A DNA stretch of 6,234 bases, taken from positions 1 through 6,234 of the forward strand of contig JACQTL010000126.1 in assembly GCA_016210805.1 (NCBI GenBank), given 5' to 3'. Source of the DNA: Actinomycetota bacterium (GTDB lineage Bacteria; Actinomycetota; UBA4738; G016210805). Positions within the stretch are counted from its first letter, which is position 1. Every line of letters begins with the position of its first letter. The notes beneath the pieces were generated by a model. The model had not been told where the DNA came from, did no database searches, and worked only from the letters and a program-made list of their open reading frames with translations. Positions 1-4,921 of the stretch are shown here, one piece after another. The position numbers and the translations under genes are program-made.

Positions 1-686
1 GCCTCGAGGTCGAGCCGGGCCCGGGGGGTGGGCTGGAGCAGCGCGTAGCGTTCCAGGCGGATCCCCAGGGCGAGCCCCGTCCTCGTGGACACCATCAGCT
101 CGTGGGCCCCGACCAGCTCGTCGGGGAGCACCGCGGCGATCCGGATCCGGAGGTCGCCGAACGCGAGGACGGCTCCCGGGCCCAGCCCCCGGAGCTCGGC
201 CGACATCGTCCCCAGCACGCCCTCCCCGTCGGCCAGGGCGCCCACCACGGACCGCTCGGCGGGGGGCAGGAACGGCGCGTACCGCCCGGGGGGCACGGCG
301 GCCACCTCGAGGGGGATGGCCAGGCCCGCGGGCGGGCGGTCCACCAGCTCGCCGTCGGCGCTCCACGAGGCGGTCATCCACCCCACCCCGCTTCGCACCG
401 TCACGGCCCGGCGGATGCCCGCAACGTCGTCCAGGGCCTCGGAGAACGACCCGGGCATCCCCCCGGGCACCCAGGCCAGGAACGTCTCCGGCTCGGCCGG
501 AGCGACCGGCACCGCCACGCCGTCGCCGGGCGGCGGGATGCCGGCAGCCTCTCCGGGGAGCGTGGGGGTGGCGGGGGACGACAGGGCCATCGTGAGGACG
601 GCTCCCCCCACGAAGCCGGCCACCAGCGCACCCAGCGTGGCCGCGCCCCGCCCCAGGCGCCTCCCGGGCCTCACGCCGGGCCTCAC
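1..686 (-). CDS. Membrane-anchored extracytoplasmic protein, third gene of sigma/anti-sigma operon (C-terminus outside window)
   Basis: First 228 codons of a gene that runs off the left edge. The GTG at 686 overlaps the TGA of the anti-sigma gene (GTGA, 4 nt), and GGAGG at 697-693 sits 6 nt upstream, which settles the start; a second in-frame GTG lies at 674. The protein has a basic N-terminus (residues 2-13, many Arg), one hydrophobic segment (about 14-35), a Pro/Ala/Gly linker, then a soluble region from about 55, so it is probably a type II membrane protein or secreted. The outer part includes LVDRPPAGLAIPLEV, RYAPFLPP and VLPDELVGAHELMVS. From memory, similar segments precede M15-type D-Ala-D-Ala carboxypeptidase domains in some actinobacterial proteins, but no catalytic motif is present in the visible part. 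Residues about 130-200 also loosely recall the MacB/FtsX periplasmic fold. Function is unknown; translational coupling suggests it works with the sigma/anti-sigma pair. Confidence 0.8.
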   Translation of the reverse strand, partial: MRPGVRPGRRLGRGAATLGALVAGFVGGAVLTMALSSPATPTLPGEAAGIPPPGDGVAVPVAPAEPETFLAWVPGGMPGSFSEALDDVAGIRRAVTVRSGVGWMTASWSADGELVDRPPAGLAIPLEVAAVPPGRYAPFLPPAERSVVGALADGEGVLGTMSAELRGLGPGAVLAFGDLRIRIAAVLPDELVGAHELMVSTRTGLALGIRLERYALLQPTPRARLDLE

Positions 687-697
687 GCCGGGCCTCC
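666..697. repeat. 12-nt tandem repeat across the stop/start junction
   Basis: The unit GGGCCTCACGCC (plus strand) occurs at 666-677 and 678-689, followed by an 8-nt partial copy at 690-697. Read on the minus strand, each full unit contains GTGAGG, so the duplication creates two in-frame GTG codons (686 and 674) at the start of the downstream gene and gives the peptide VRPGVRPG. The stop codon of the anti-sigma gene lies inside one copy. It looks like a small slippage duplication. Confidence 0.85.
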
Positions 698-2719
698 ATC
701 GGAGCCGGCCGGGCGGAGGGAGGCGGCCACGGCCAGGAGGTCGTCGAGCTCGAAGCCCGGCCCCGACAGCGACCGGTACACGCCGCCGCTCACCCATTCC
801 AGGAGGGCCCGGTCCGGGGTCCATCGTCCCACCGACCGGCCCACGGCCACCGTGAACTGCTCGGCGCCGGACACGGGGGGCAGGTCGGAGGCCGGCTCGA
901 GGTGGAGGCGGATCCCCTCCGGCGTCCCCCGGTCGGCGCCCTGGAGGTAGACGGTCACCCCGGCCACACCGCCCACCTCCACGATCTCGGCGCTCACCGC
1001 CCCGAACCCGGGCGGGAGGGCCGAGGGGAGCTCCAGCGGGAACGGGAGGAGCCGGGCGGCCTCCTCCAGGCTCACCCTCCGGGCGGCCACGGAACGGTCC
1101 TCGCTCTCCCGGACCCGCCACGACTCCGGCAGCTCGCCGCCCCGCACGGGGAGCGACGCGGCCACCTCGAGCAGCGCCTCCCTCGACAGGTTGGTCTCCA
1201 GGTACAGGTCCACCCCGTCGGCGTGGATCGAGACGCGCCGGCCGTGGAGGCCGGTGGCCGGCTCGTAGAAAGCCACCCCCCCGCCGGGGAGCTCCACCCG
1301 CTCGGCCTGGACCCCCACGGCCCCGAAGGGCTCGTCGCCCGCCCACGACCGGGACTCCCGGACCTTGAGCCACGAGAGCCCCCGGGCGAAGGCCAGCACG
1401 ACCTCGTCGGGGGATCCGCCCGCGCCGGAGGGCACCACGCCGCGGTAGGGGAGGAGGCCGGCCGTGTCCACCGGGAGCACGGGGTCGCGGCCGAACCGCC
1501 GGACGGCCTCCGCGAAGGGCAGGCTCACGCCCCCGGCCGCGGGCCCGCCGTCGGCCACCTCGGGGATGCTGAACACCGTCGGGTCGGCGGGCGAGGTATC
1601 GAGCGAGAGGACCGTGGCCGAGAACACCGCCCGGGCCGGATCCTCCTCGGGGAGGCCGAACCGGAACCCCCAGGCCCGGCGCTCGGCCCCGGGGGCCGGG
1701 AACACCCTGTACTGAAGCGGGAACCACGAGGAGGGGTCGAGCCACACCACGACCCGGTCGTCCGGGTGGAACGGGCGCCAGGTGCCGCCCTCCCGGAGGA
1801 CGGCCAGGAGCGCCTCGGCGTCGCGGTGGGCCAGCTCCACGCGGAGGGCCTCCCGGGACCCGACCCGGCCGGGACCCAGCACCGACACCCGGGCCGGGTC
1901 GGCCAGGGTGACCAGGGGCAGCACCGCGTCGGCCAGCACGCCGGCGGCGCCGGAGAACGGCGCCCGGCCCCGGGCCGCCTCGACCCGCCGTTCCAGCGGG
2001 CAGTCCGGGAAGGCCACCACCGGGCAGGGCGGCGGGAGGGAGGCGTACGAGCGCGGGCCGTCCACCACGATCGTGAGGTCGTTCCTGGGCCACCCCGCTC
2101 CCGGGTAGGCCGTGTGGTCGGCCACCTGGAGGCGGAACCGCTCAGGCTCGGAGAACCACACGCCCACGGTGAACTCCCGGACCGGCACGTCGGGGTGGAA
2201 GTGGGACTCCGTGACGGCGTAGGTCGCCCGGAAGGAGGAGAGCGAGGCGGCGGCCCGGGCCACCCCCTCCGAGACTTCGGCGGCGGAGGCCACCCGCAGG
2301 CCCCCGCCCTCCCGGTCACCGCCGGGCAGGAGCCCCCGCCCGGCCACCACGGAGCCGACGATGGCCCCGACCAGGGCCGCCGCGGCGAGCCTGGCCAGCC
2401 GGGGGCGGAGACGGCGCTGCGGGCGGACGCCCTCGGCGGGCGGCGGCCCTCCCCGAGCGGGGACGTCCTCCGGGGAGACCTCCCCGACGTCTTCCCGGGC
2501 CTCCGCCCTGACCCTGACCATGATCGCGCCGACCAGGTCGGGGACCGCGGGGACGACCTCGAACCGGACCGCCTCCCGGACCCGCCGGGCCCGCCGAGCC
2601 CAGGCCGAGCACTCCGGGCACTCCCCGAGGTGGCGGTCGAGGCCGGCGGCGTCCTCCTCGGGCAGCCGCTCACCGTCCATCCGGAGCGAGACGAGCCGGC
2701 GAGCCTCGCTATGGTCCAC
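683..2719 (-). CDS. Transmembrane anti-sigma factor with zf-HC2 domain and large LolA-like / DUF4367-like sensor region
   Basis: Predicted to bind and silence the ECF sigma encoded just upstream. The 678-aa product starts at GTG 2719, with GGAGGT at 2729-2724 and an 11-nt overlap with the sigma stop; a GTG at 2740 is also in frame but lacks this signal. Visible order: zf-HC2 zinc finger (H30, C34, C37, in HLGECPEC); a helical, acidic and proline-rich linker; one membrane helix (about 109-127); a LolA/RseB-like region (about 145-392, with FSEPERFRLQV and WLDPSSWFPLQYRVF); then two related modules (about 397-527 and 546-670) ending LLEVAASLPV and LLAVAASLRP, resembling the DUF4367 domain of other anti-sigma proteins. 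Cysteines C232 and C240 lie in the outer domain. Typical zf-HC2 anti-sigmas are about 100-300 aa, so this one is exceptionally long. Domain names come from motif recognition. The signal sensed is unknown. Confidence 0.9.
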   Translation of the reverse strand: MDHSEARRLVSLRMDGERLPEEDAAGLDRHLGECPECSAWARRARRVREAVRFEVVPAVPDLVGAIMVRVRAEAREDVGEVSPEDVPARGGPPPAEGVRPQRRLRPRLARLAAAALVGAIVGSVVAGRGLLPGGDREGGGLRVASAAEVSEGVARAAASLSSFRATYAVTESHFHPDVPVREFTVGVWFSEPERFRLQVADHTAYPGAGWPRNDLTIVVDGPRSYASLPPPCPVVAFPDCPLERRVEAARGRAPFSGAAGVLADAVLPLVTLADPARVSVLGPGRVGSREALRVELAHRDAEALLAVLREGGTWRPFHPDDRVVVWLDPSSWFPLQYRVFPAPGAERRAWGFRFGLPEEDPARAVFSATVLSLDTSPADPTVFSIPEVADGGPAAGGVSLPFAEAVRRFGRDPVLPVDTAGLLPYRGVVPSGAGGSPDEVVLAFARGLSWLKVRESRSWAGDEPFGAVGVQAERVELPGGGVAFYEPATGLHGRRVSIHADGVDLYLETNLSREALLEVAASLPVRGGELPESWRVRESEDRSVAARRVSLEEAARLLPFPLELPSALPPGFGAVSAEIVEVGGVAGVTVYLQGADRGTPEGIRLHLEPASDLPPVSGAEQFTVAVGRSVGRWTPDRALLEWVSGGVYRSLSGPGFELDDLLAVAASLRPAGSDGGPA

Positions 2720-3287
2720 CGGGACCTCCGTCCCCGGCACCGGCCTCGTCCTCGCCCGGCCCGGCGCCGCCGCCGGCCTCCTCCTGGTCGGACAGGGCCC
2801 GGACCAGGGCCAGCCGGGCCCTGTGCATCCGGCTCTTCACCGTCCCCACGGGCAGGCGCAGCACGTCGGCGGCCTCCCGGTAGGACAGGCCGAACACCTC
2901 GATCAGGAGGAACGGCTGGCGGTGGTCCTCGACCAGGCCGCCTATGGCCTCGTCCAGCTCGGCCCTGGCCGCGGGATCGGTGGCCGGCGGGCCGGGCGCG
3001 GGCTGGCGGGCCCGCTGGGAGGCCTGCCGGCGGAGGGCGTCCATCCCGCAGTTGCGGACGATCCGGAGCAGCCAGCTCGTGAACCTGGCCTCCCCCCGGA
3101 AGCTGCCCAGGAACCGGTACGCCCGGAGGAAGGCCTCCTGGGTGACGTCCTCGGCCATCACGCGGTCGCGGGTCAGGTGATAGGCGAACCGCCACACGTC
3201 GCCCTGGTACGCGCGGACCAGGTCCTCGAAGGCGAGGACGTCGCCCGCCCGGGCCCGGGCCAGGACGCGGGGGTCGGGATCCTGCAT
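2709..3287 (-). CDS. ECF-type RNA polymerase sigma factor (sigma-70 family)
   Basis: Directs RNA polymerase core to a dedicated promoter set when freed from its anti-sigma factor. The 192-aa product has sigma region 2 at about 17-88 (AFEDLVRAYQGDVWRFAYHL, DVTQEAFLRAYR, SFRGEARFTSWLLRIVRN, MDALRR), a linker of about 20 residues, and region 4 at about 107-165 with the helix-turn-helix LSYREAADVLRLPVGTVKSRMHR split across 134-156. There is no region 1 or 3, as expected for ECF sigmas. The C-terminus (167-192) is a Gly/Glu/Asp-rich tail. ATG 3287 is chosen because MQDPDPRVLARARAGD matches the usual ECF beginning; an upstream TTG at 3329 overlaps a -10-like box. A weak GGGAG lies about 12 nt upstream. 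The gene overlaps the anti-sigma gene by 11 nt, indicating coupled translation. The exact ECF subgroup cannot be assigned by eye. Confidence 0.95.
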   Translation of the reverse strand: MQDPDPRVLARARAGDVLAFEDLVRAYQGDVWRFAYHLTRDRVMAEDVTQEAFLRAYRFLGSFRGEARFTSWLLRIVRNCGMDALRRQASQRARQPAPGPPATDPAARAELDEAIGGLVEDHRQPFLLIEVFGLSYREAADVLRLPVGTVKSRMHRARLALVRALSDQEEAGGGAGPGEDEAGAGDGGPGGP

Positions 3288-3328
3288 GCGCCGTCCGCTC
3301 TCCCGCCGGCGCTCAGGCCGGCGGCCCA

Positions 3329-3334
3329 AGCGTA
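3329..3334 (-). promoter_or_regulatory. Possible -10 element upstream of the sigma gene (TACGCT)
   Basis: TACGCT fits the actinobacterial TAnnnT -10 pattern and lies within GCTACGCTTG (3336-3327), a 10-mer found again upstream of the 3826 gene. Transcription would begin about 35 nt before ATG 3287. No good -35 is visible; TTCCCG at the right spacing matches TTGACA at only three positions. Confidence 0.4.
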
Positions 3335-3403
3335 GCCCCGGGCCCCCGGGCCGGGAACCCGCCGCTCGCAGTCGACGCCGCGCACCCGTCCGTCACGCCC
3401 AAG

Positions 3404-3430
3404 AGACCCCATCCGGGGCGCCTGGGTTCC
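3404..3430 (-). promoter_or_regulatory. Candidate ECF-type promoter for the sigma operon (GGAACC-N17-GTCT)
   Basis: On the minus strand GGAACC (3430-3425) is followed after 17 nt by GTCT (3407-3404). Many ECF sigmas recognise a GGAAC-like -35 and a GTC/GTT-type -10 about 16-17 nt apart, and often transcribe their own operon. The site lies between the hairpin after the upstream gene and the sigma gene, giving a leader of about 110 nt. The motif is short and chance occurrence in this G+C-rich sequence is likely enough that this stays a candidate. Confidence 0.3.
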
Positions 3431-3436
3431 CGAGCG

Positions 3437-3460
3437 GCCGCCCGGCCTGGGCCGGGCGGC
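3437..3460 (-). terminator. GC-rich hairpin after the 114-aa gene
   Basis: GCCGCCCGGCC (3437-3447) is perfectly complementary to GGCCGGGCGGC (3450-3460), giving a 10-11 bp stem with a 2-4 nt loop. It lies 21 nt beyond the TAG of the gene ending at 3482 and before the sigma operon's promoter region, where a transcription stop is expected. No T-tract follows on the minus strand, so it would be a U-less terminator or transcript-end stabiliser. Confidence 0.5.
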
Positions 3461-3481
3461 GAGTGGCCCCGAGCGGGTGCG

Positions 3482-3826
3482 CTAGCCCGGGCCGACCGAG
3501 TCCCGCGGCGGGCTGCCCTTGCCCGCGGGGTGGGCGGTCCGGCCGGAACGGTCCTCCAGGCGGGCCACCAGGCGCTCGGCCCGGTCGGCGGCCTCCTCGG
3601 CGAGCCCCAGGGACAGGGCCCCGGTTATGGCCAGGATCTCGGTCTCCACCAGGGCGTCCCGCCGCCGGGCCGCCTTGACCTCCTCGAGCAGGGGGTCGAG
3701 GCGGGACACGATCGCGTCCAGCCTGGCCACCGGGTCGTCGTCGGAGGCCCGGACGGAGGGAGGGCCCAGCTCGCCGCCACGGTCCTGACGGCGGAGCCAG
3801 CCGGCGAGGTCGATCACGGTTCCCAT
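3482..3826 (-). CDS. Small uncharacterised helical protein, 114 aa
   Basis: Not recognised as a named family. ATG 3826 begins a charged, mostly helical protein: a short N-terminal motif (MGTVIDLAGWLRRQD), a polar Asp-rich linker (about 15-32), then two long amphipathic stretches, 33-54 (ARLDAIVSRLDPLLEEVKAA) and about 57-92 (ALVETEILAITGALSLG followed by EEAADRAERLVARLED), with heptad-like Leu/Ile/Val spacing suggesting a helical hairpin or coiled coil. The tail (93-114) is Gly/Pro/Ser-rich and probably disordered. It has no signal peptide, membrane segment or Cys, so it is probably cytoplasmic. Codon bias matches its neighbours and the helical pattern is not expected of a shadow frame. It is transcribed away from the ferritin-fold gene and towards the sigma operon, with a hairpin between. 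No Shine-Dalgarno is visible; the -10 box 9 nt before ATG points to a leaderless or nearly leaderless mRNA. Confidence 0.8.
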   Translation of the reverse strand: MGTVIDLAGWLRRQDRGGELGPPSVRASDDDPVARLDAIVSRLDPLLEEVKAARRRDALVETEILAITGALSLGLAEEAADRAERLVARLEDRSGRTAHPAGKGSPPRDSVGPG

Positions 3827-3835
3827 GGCAGAACA

Positions 3836-3841
3836 AGCGTA
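3836..3841 (-). promoter_or_regulatory. -10 element TACGCT for the 114-aa gene (near-leaderless)
   Basis: TACGCT at 3841-3836 ends 9 nt before ATG 3826, so transcription would begin at or within about 3 nt of the start codon. This agrees with the lack of a Shine-Dalgarno sequence. The -10 is embedded in the same GCTACGCTTG 10-mer found upstream of the sigma gene. No strong -35 is seen, which is common for actinobacterial promoters. Confidence 0.5.
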
Positions 3842-3929
3842 GCGCGAGGGTCTGACATCGTTGTGATTTCCGCCCGGGAAACCTGGCCGGCGGCCTCCGG
3901 GCGCCGCACGGGGTTCCCGCGGACGGAAC

Positions 3930-3945
3930 GGCCCCTCGGGGGGCC
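3930..3945. repeat. Inverted repeat abutting the ferritin-fold gene's -10 box
   Basis: GGCCCC (3930-3935) and GGGGCC (3940-3945) form a perfect 6-bp inverted repeat around TCGG, ending one base before the -10 element at 3947. In DNA it could be an operator within the promoter spacer. It lies upstream of the predicted transcription start, so it is unlikely to act as an RNA hairpin for this gene. Such repeats arise easily by chance in G+C-rich sequence. Confidence 0.3.
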
Positions 3946-3946
3946 A

Positions 3947-3952
3947 TAGAAT
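3947..3952 (+). promoter_or_regulatory. -10 element TAGAAT for the ferritin-fold gene (leaderless)
   Basis: TAGAAT matches TATAAT at five of six positions and ends 7 nt before GTG 3960, placing the transcription start at or next to the start codon. No Shine-Dalgarno lies upstream of the GTG, so a leaderless mRNA is likely. GGAACG at 3925-3930, 16 nt upstream, is in the -35 position but does not resemble TTGACA. Confidence 0.6.
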
Positions 3953-3959
3953 CGCAGGC

Positions 3960-4622
3960 GTGGAGGGGACGACCGCGCTCGTGGAGCTGCTCGCCGCGAT
4001 GACCTACGGGGAGCGGAGGGCGGCCGCCCGGGCCAGGGACAACGCGCGGTTCGCGCCGGACGAGCGCCGGCGCCTCGAGCAGCTCTCGGTGGCCGCCCGC
4101 GAGGAGCAGAACTGGCGCCTGGTCGAGGCCCGGCTCCTCGAGCTGGGCTCGATGGACATGGCCACCGAGTGGGCCCCGTTCTTCGACGCGTTCTTCGAGC
4201 GGACGGAGCCGGGGGACTGGGTCCAGGCCCAGGCCTGGCACTACATCGGCGACTCGCTGGTCTCGGACTTCGCCGAGGTCCTGGTCGGCGTGGTCGACCC
4301 GGTGTCGGCTGAGGTCCTCCGCCGCTCGCTGGGGGACCGGGAGGCCCAGGAGGCCTTCGCCCTGGACGAGCTGACCCGGGCCATGGAGGAGGACCCGGGG
4401 ATCCGGGAGGGCGTGGCCCACTACGCCAGGGGGATCGCCGGGGAAGCCCTCAACCAGACCCGCCGGGCCCTGGCCAGGACCCGGATGCTGAAGGAGCTCC
4501 TGGGCGGCGAGGAGGGCGAGAAGCGGGTGATCCTCGACCTGCTCGACCGCCACCGGGCCCGCCTGGACCGCCTGCGCATCGACCGGATCGAGGTCGAGAG
4601 CTTCGACGATCTCGACGAGTAG
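3960..4622 (+). CDS. Ferritin-like fold protein, MiaE-like (MiaE_2 type)
   Basis: A 220-aa all-helical protein resembling the actinobacterial ferritin-like proteins related to tRNA-(ms2io6A) hydroxylase MiaE, a diiron enzyme. Family-like features: an N-terminal helix (ALVELLAAMTYGERRAAARA), ARFAPDERRRLEQL, an AAREEQNWRLVEARLLELG helix (45-63), APFFDAFFERTEPGDW (72-87), HYIGDSLVSDF (94-104), VDPVSAEVLRRSLGD, and RGIAGEALNQTRRAL (157-171). The C-terminus (about 185-220) is charged and unlike the core. Acidic candidate ligands include E48, D98, D103, E131 and E162. Where I recall relatives having ExxH, this protein reads E48-E49-Q50-N51, and near 130 it has Gln where I recall His, so metal binding may be altered or lost. 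GTG 3960 fits the family N-terminus and the leaderless promoter. Family membership is fairly sure; enzymatic function is not, as no tRNA modification genes are nearby. Confidence 0.85.
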   Translation: MEGTTALVELLAAMTYGERRAAARARDNARFAPDERRRLEQLSVAAREEQNWRLVEARLLELGSMDMATEWAPFFDAFFERTEPGDWVQAQAWHYIGDSLVSDFAEVLVGVVDPVSAEVLRRSLGDREAQEAFALDELTRAMEEDPGIREGVAHYARGIAGEALNQTRRALARTRMLKELLGGEEGEKRVILDLLDRHRARLDRLRIDRIEVESFDDLDE

Positions 4623-4644
4623 GGCTGGTTCCACCGGGCCAGCC
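4623..4644 (+). terminator. Hairpin directly after the ferritin-fold gene
   Basis: GGCTGG (4623-4628) and CCAGCC (4639-4644) form a 6-bp stem around a 10-nt loop; two G-U pairs could extend it to 8 bp. It begins at the base after the TAG stop. There is no T-tract, so it may be a weak U-less terminator or 3' stabiliser separating this gene from the pilus operon. Confidence 0.4.
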
Positions 4645-4732
4645 GTCGCCCCCACGGCCCATCTCCCGCATCCCCCGGCCGGGGCCTCCGTCGGTCGCCC
4701 GGGGTCGGCTCCAGAATCCGCCGCCCTGGCGA

Positions 4733-4761
4733 TTGTGGGAGGCGGCCTCCGCCCCTAGTCT
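4733..4761 (+). promoter_or_regulatory. Promoter candidate for the pilus operon (TTGTGG-N17-TAGTCT)
   Basis: TTGTGG (4733-4738) has the conserved TTG of the -35 hexamer. Exactly 17 nt later TAGTCT (4756-4761) fits TAnnnT. Transcription would start near 4768, about 150 nt before the cpaE start. It is the best-spaced promoter-like pair in the window. The spacer carries a 13-bp inverted repeat. Confidence 0.5.
4738..4750. repeat. Operator-like inverted repeat inside the promoter spacer
   Basis: GGAGGC (4738-4743) and GCCTCC (4745-4750) are perfect inverted repeats around a single central G. The element overlaps the last base of the -35 hexamer and the first two-thirds of the spacer, where a dimeric repressor or spacer-distorting activator would bind. 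Its sequence is short and G+C-rich, so chance cannot be excluded. Confidence 0.4.
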
Positions 4762-4921
4762 TCCCCTCGCCGGCCGGGCCCGCCCCGAACGGCCGACATC
4801 GGTGCCCCGGCCGTCCCGAGCGGGCCGGCCGGCGATCCTCTCCCTCCCTTCCCGTCTTCCCCTGCTGTGTGACGTGCCCGGGCGCCCGTGGCCCGGGAGC
4901 GCGAGGAGCGTGGAGGCGCGG

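Larger units (their letters stand above)
4645..4921. other. Intergenic region and probable leader of the pilus operon
   Basis: About 280 nt with no convincing gene; the open frames through it give only Arg/Pro/Gly/Ser-rich low-complexity peptides. It holds a 12-bp palindrome CCCCGGCCGGGG (4673-4684), a promoter candidate (4733-4761), and a predicted leader of about 150 nt. Within the leader, GCCCGGG occurs at 4876-4882 and 4891-4897. As CCCGGG is self-complementary, the two copies can pair, and the right copy overlaps a GGGAG ribosome-binding-like sequence (4895-4899). Confidence 0.5.

Noticed and set aside
102..950. Plus-strand open frames in the left part
   Set aside because: The minus-strand frame here has a membrane helix, a strong ribosome-binding site and GTGA coupling; the plus-strand products are Arg/Pro/Gly/Ser-rich and featureless.
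2720..2740. GTG 2740 as start of the anti-sigma factor
   Set aside because: GTG 2719 has GGAGGT just upstream and begins DHSEARRLVSLRMDGE, the usual zf-HC2 opening; the longer form adds seven uninformative residues.
902..3082. Long plus-strand open frame opposite the anti-sigma and sigma genes
   Set aside because: Its product is a monotonous Gly/Pro/Arg/His/Glu-rich chain without domain character. It lies opposite two genes with clear domains; high G+C content removes stop codons and creates such frames.
3288..3329. TTG 3329 as start of the sigma factor
   Set aside because: It would overlap the TACGCT -10-like box and add an Arg-rich 14-residue extension unlike ECF N-termini; ATG 3287 fits the family.
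3352..3919. Nine-mer CGGGAACCC / GGGTTCCCG at 3352-3360, 3424-3432 and 3911-3919 as a repeated regulatory site
   Set aside because: Three intergenic copies are suggestive, but orientation and distance to promoters are inconsistent and the sequence is near background composition. Only the 3430-3425 GGAACC was kept as part of a bipartite candidate.
4673..4684. 12-bp palindrome CCCCGGCCGGGG as an operator
   Set aside because: Built only of G and C in a region of that composition and about 50 bp upstream of the promoter candidate; chance occurrence is likely.
4733..4921. N-terminal extension of CpaE back to TTG 4733
   Set aside because: The extension is Pro/Arg/Ser-rich low complexity and the TTG coincides with the -35 hexamer; the receiver-like domain begins right after GTG 4922.
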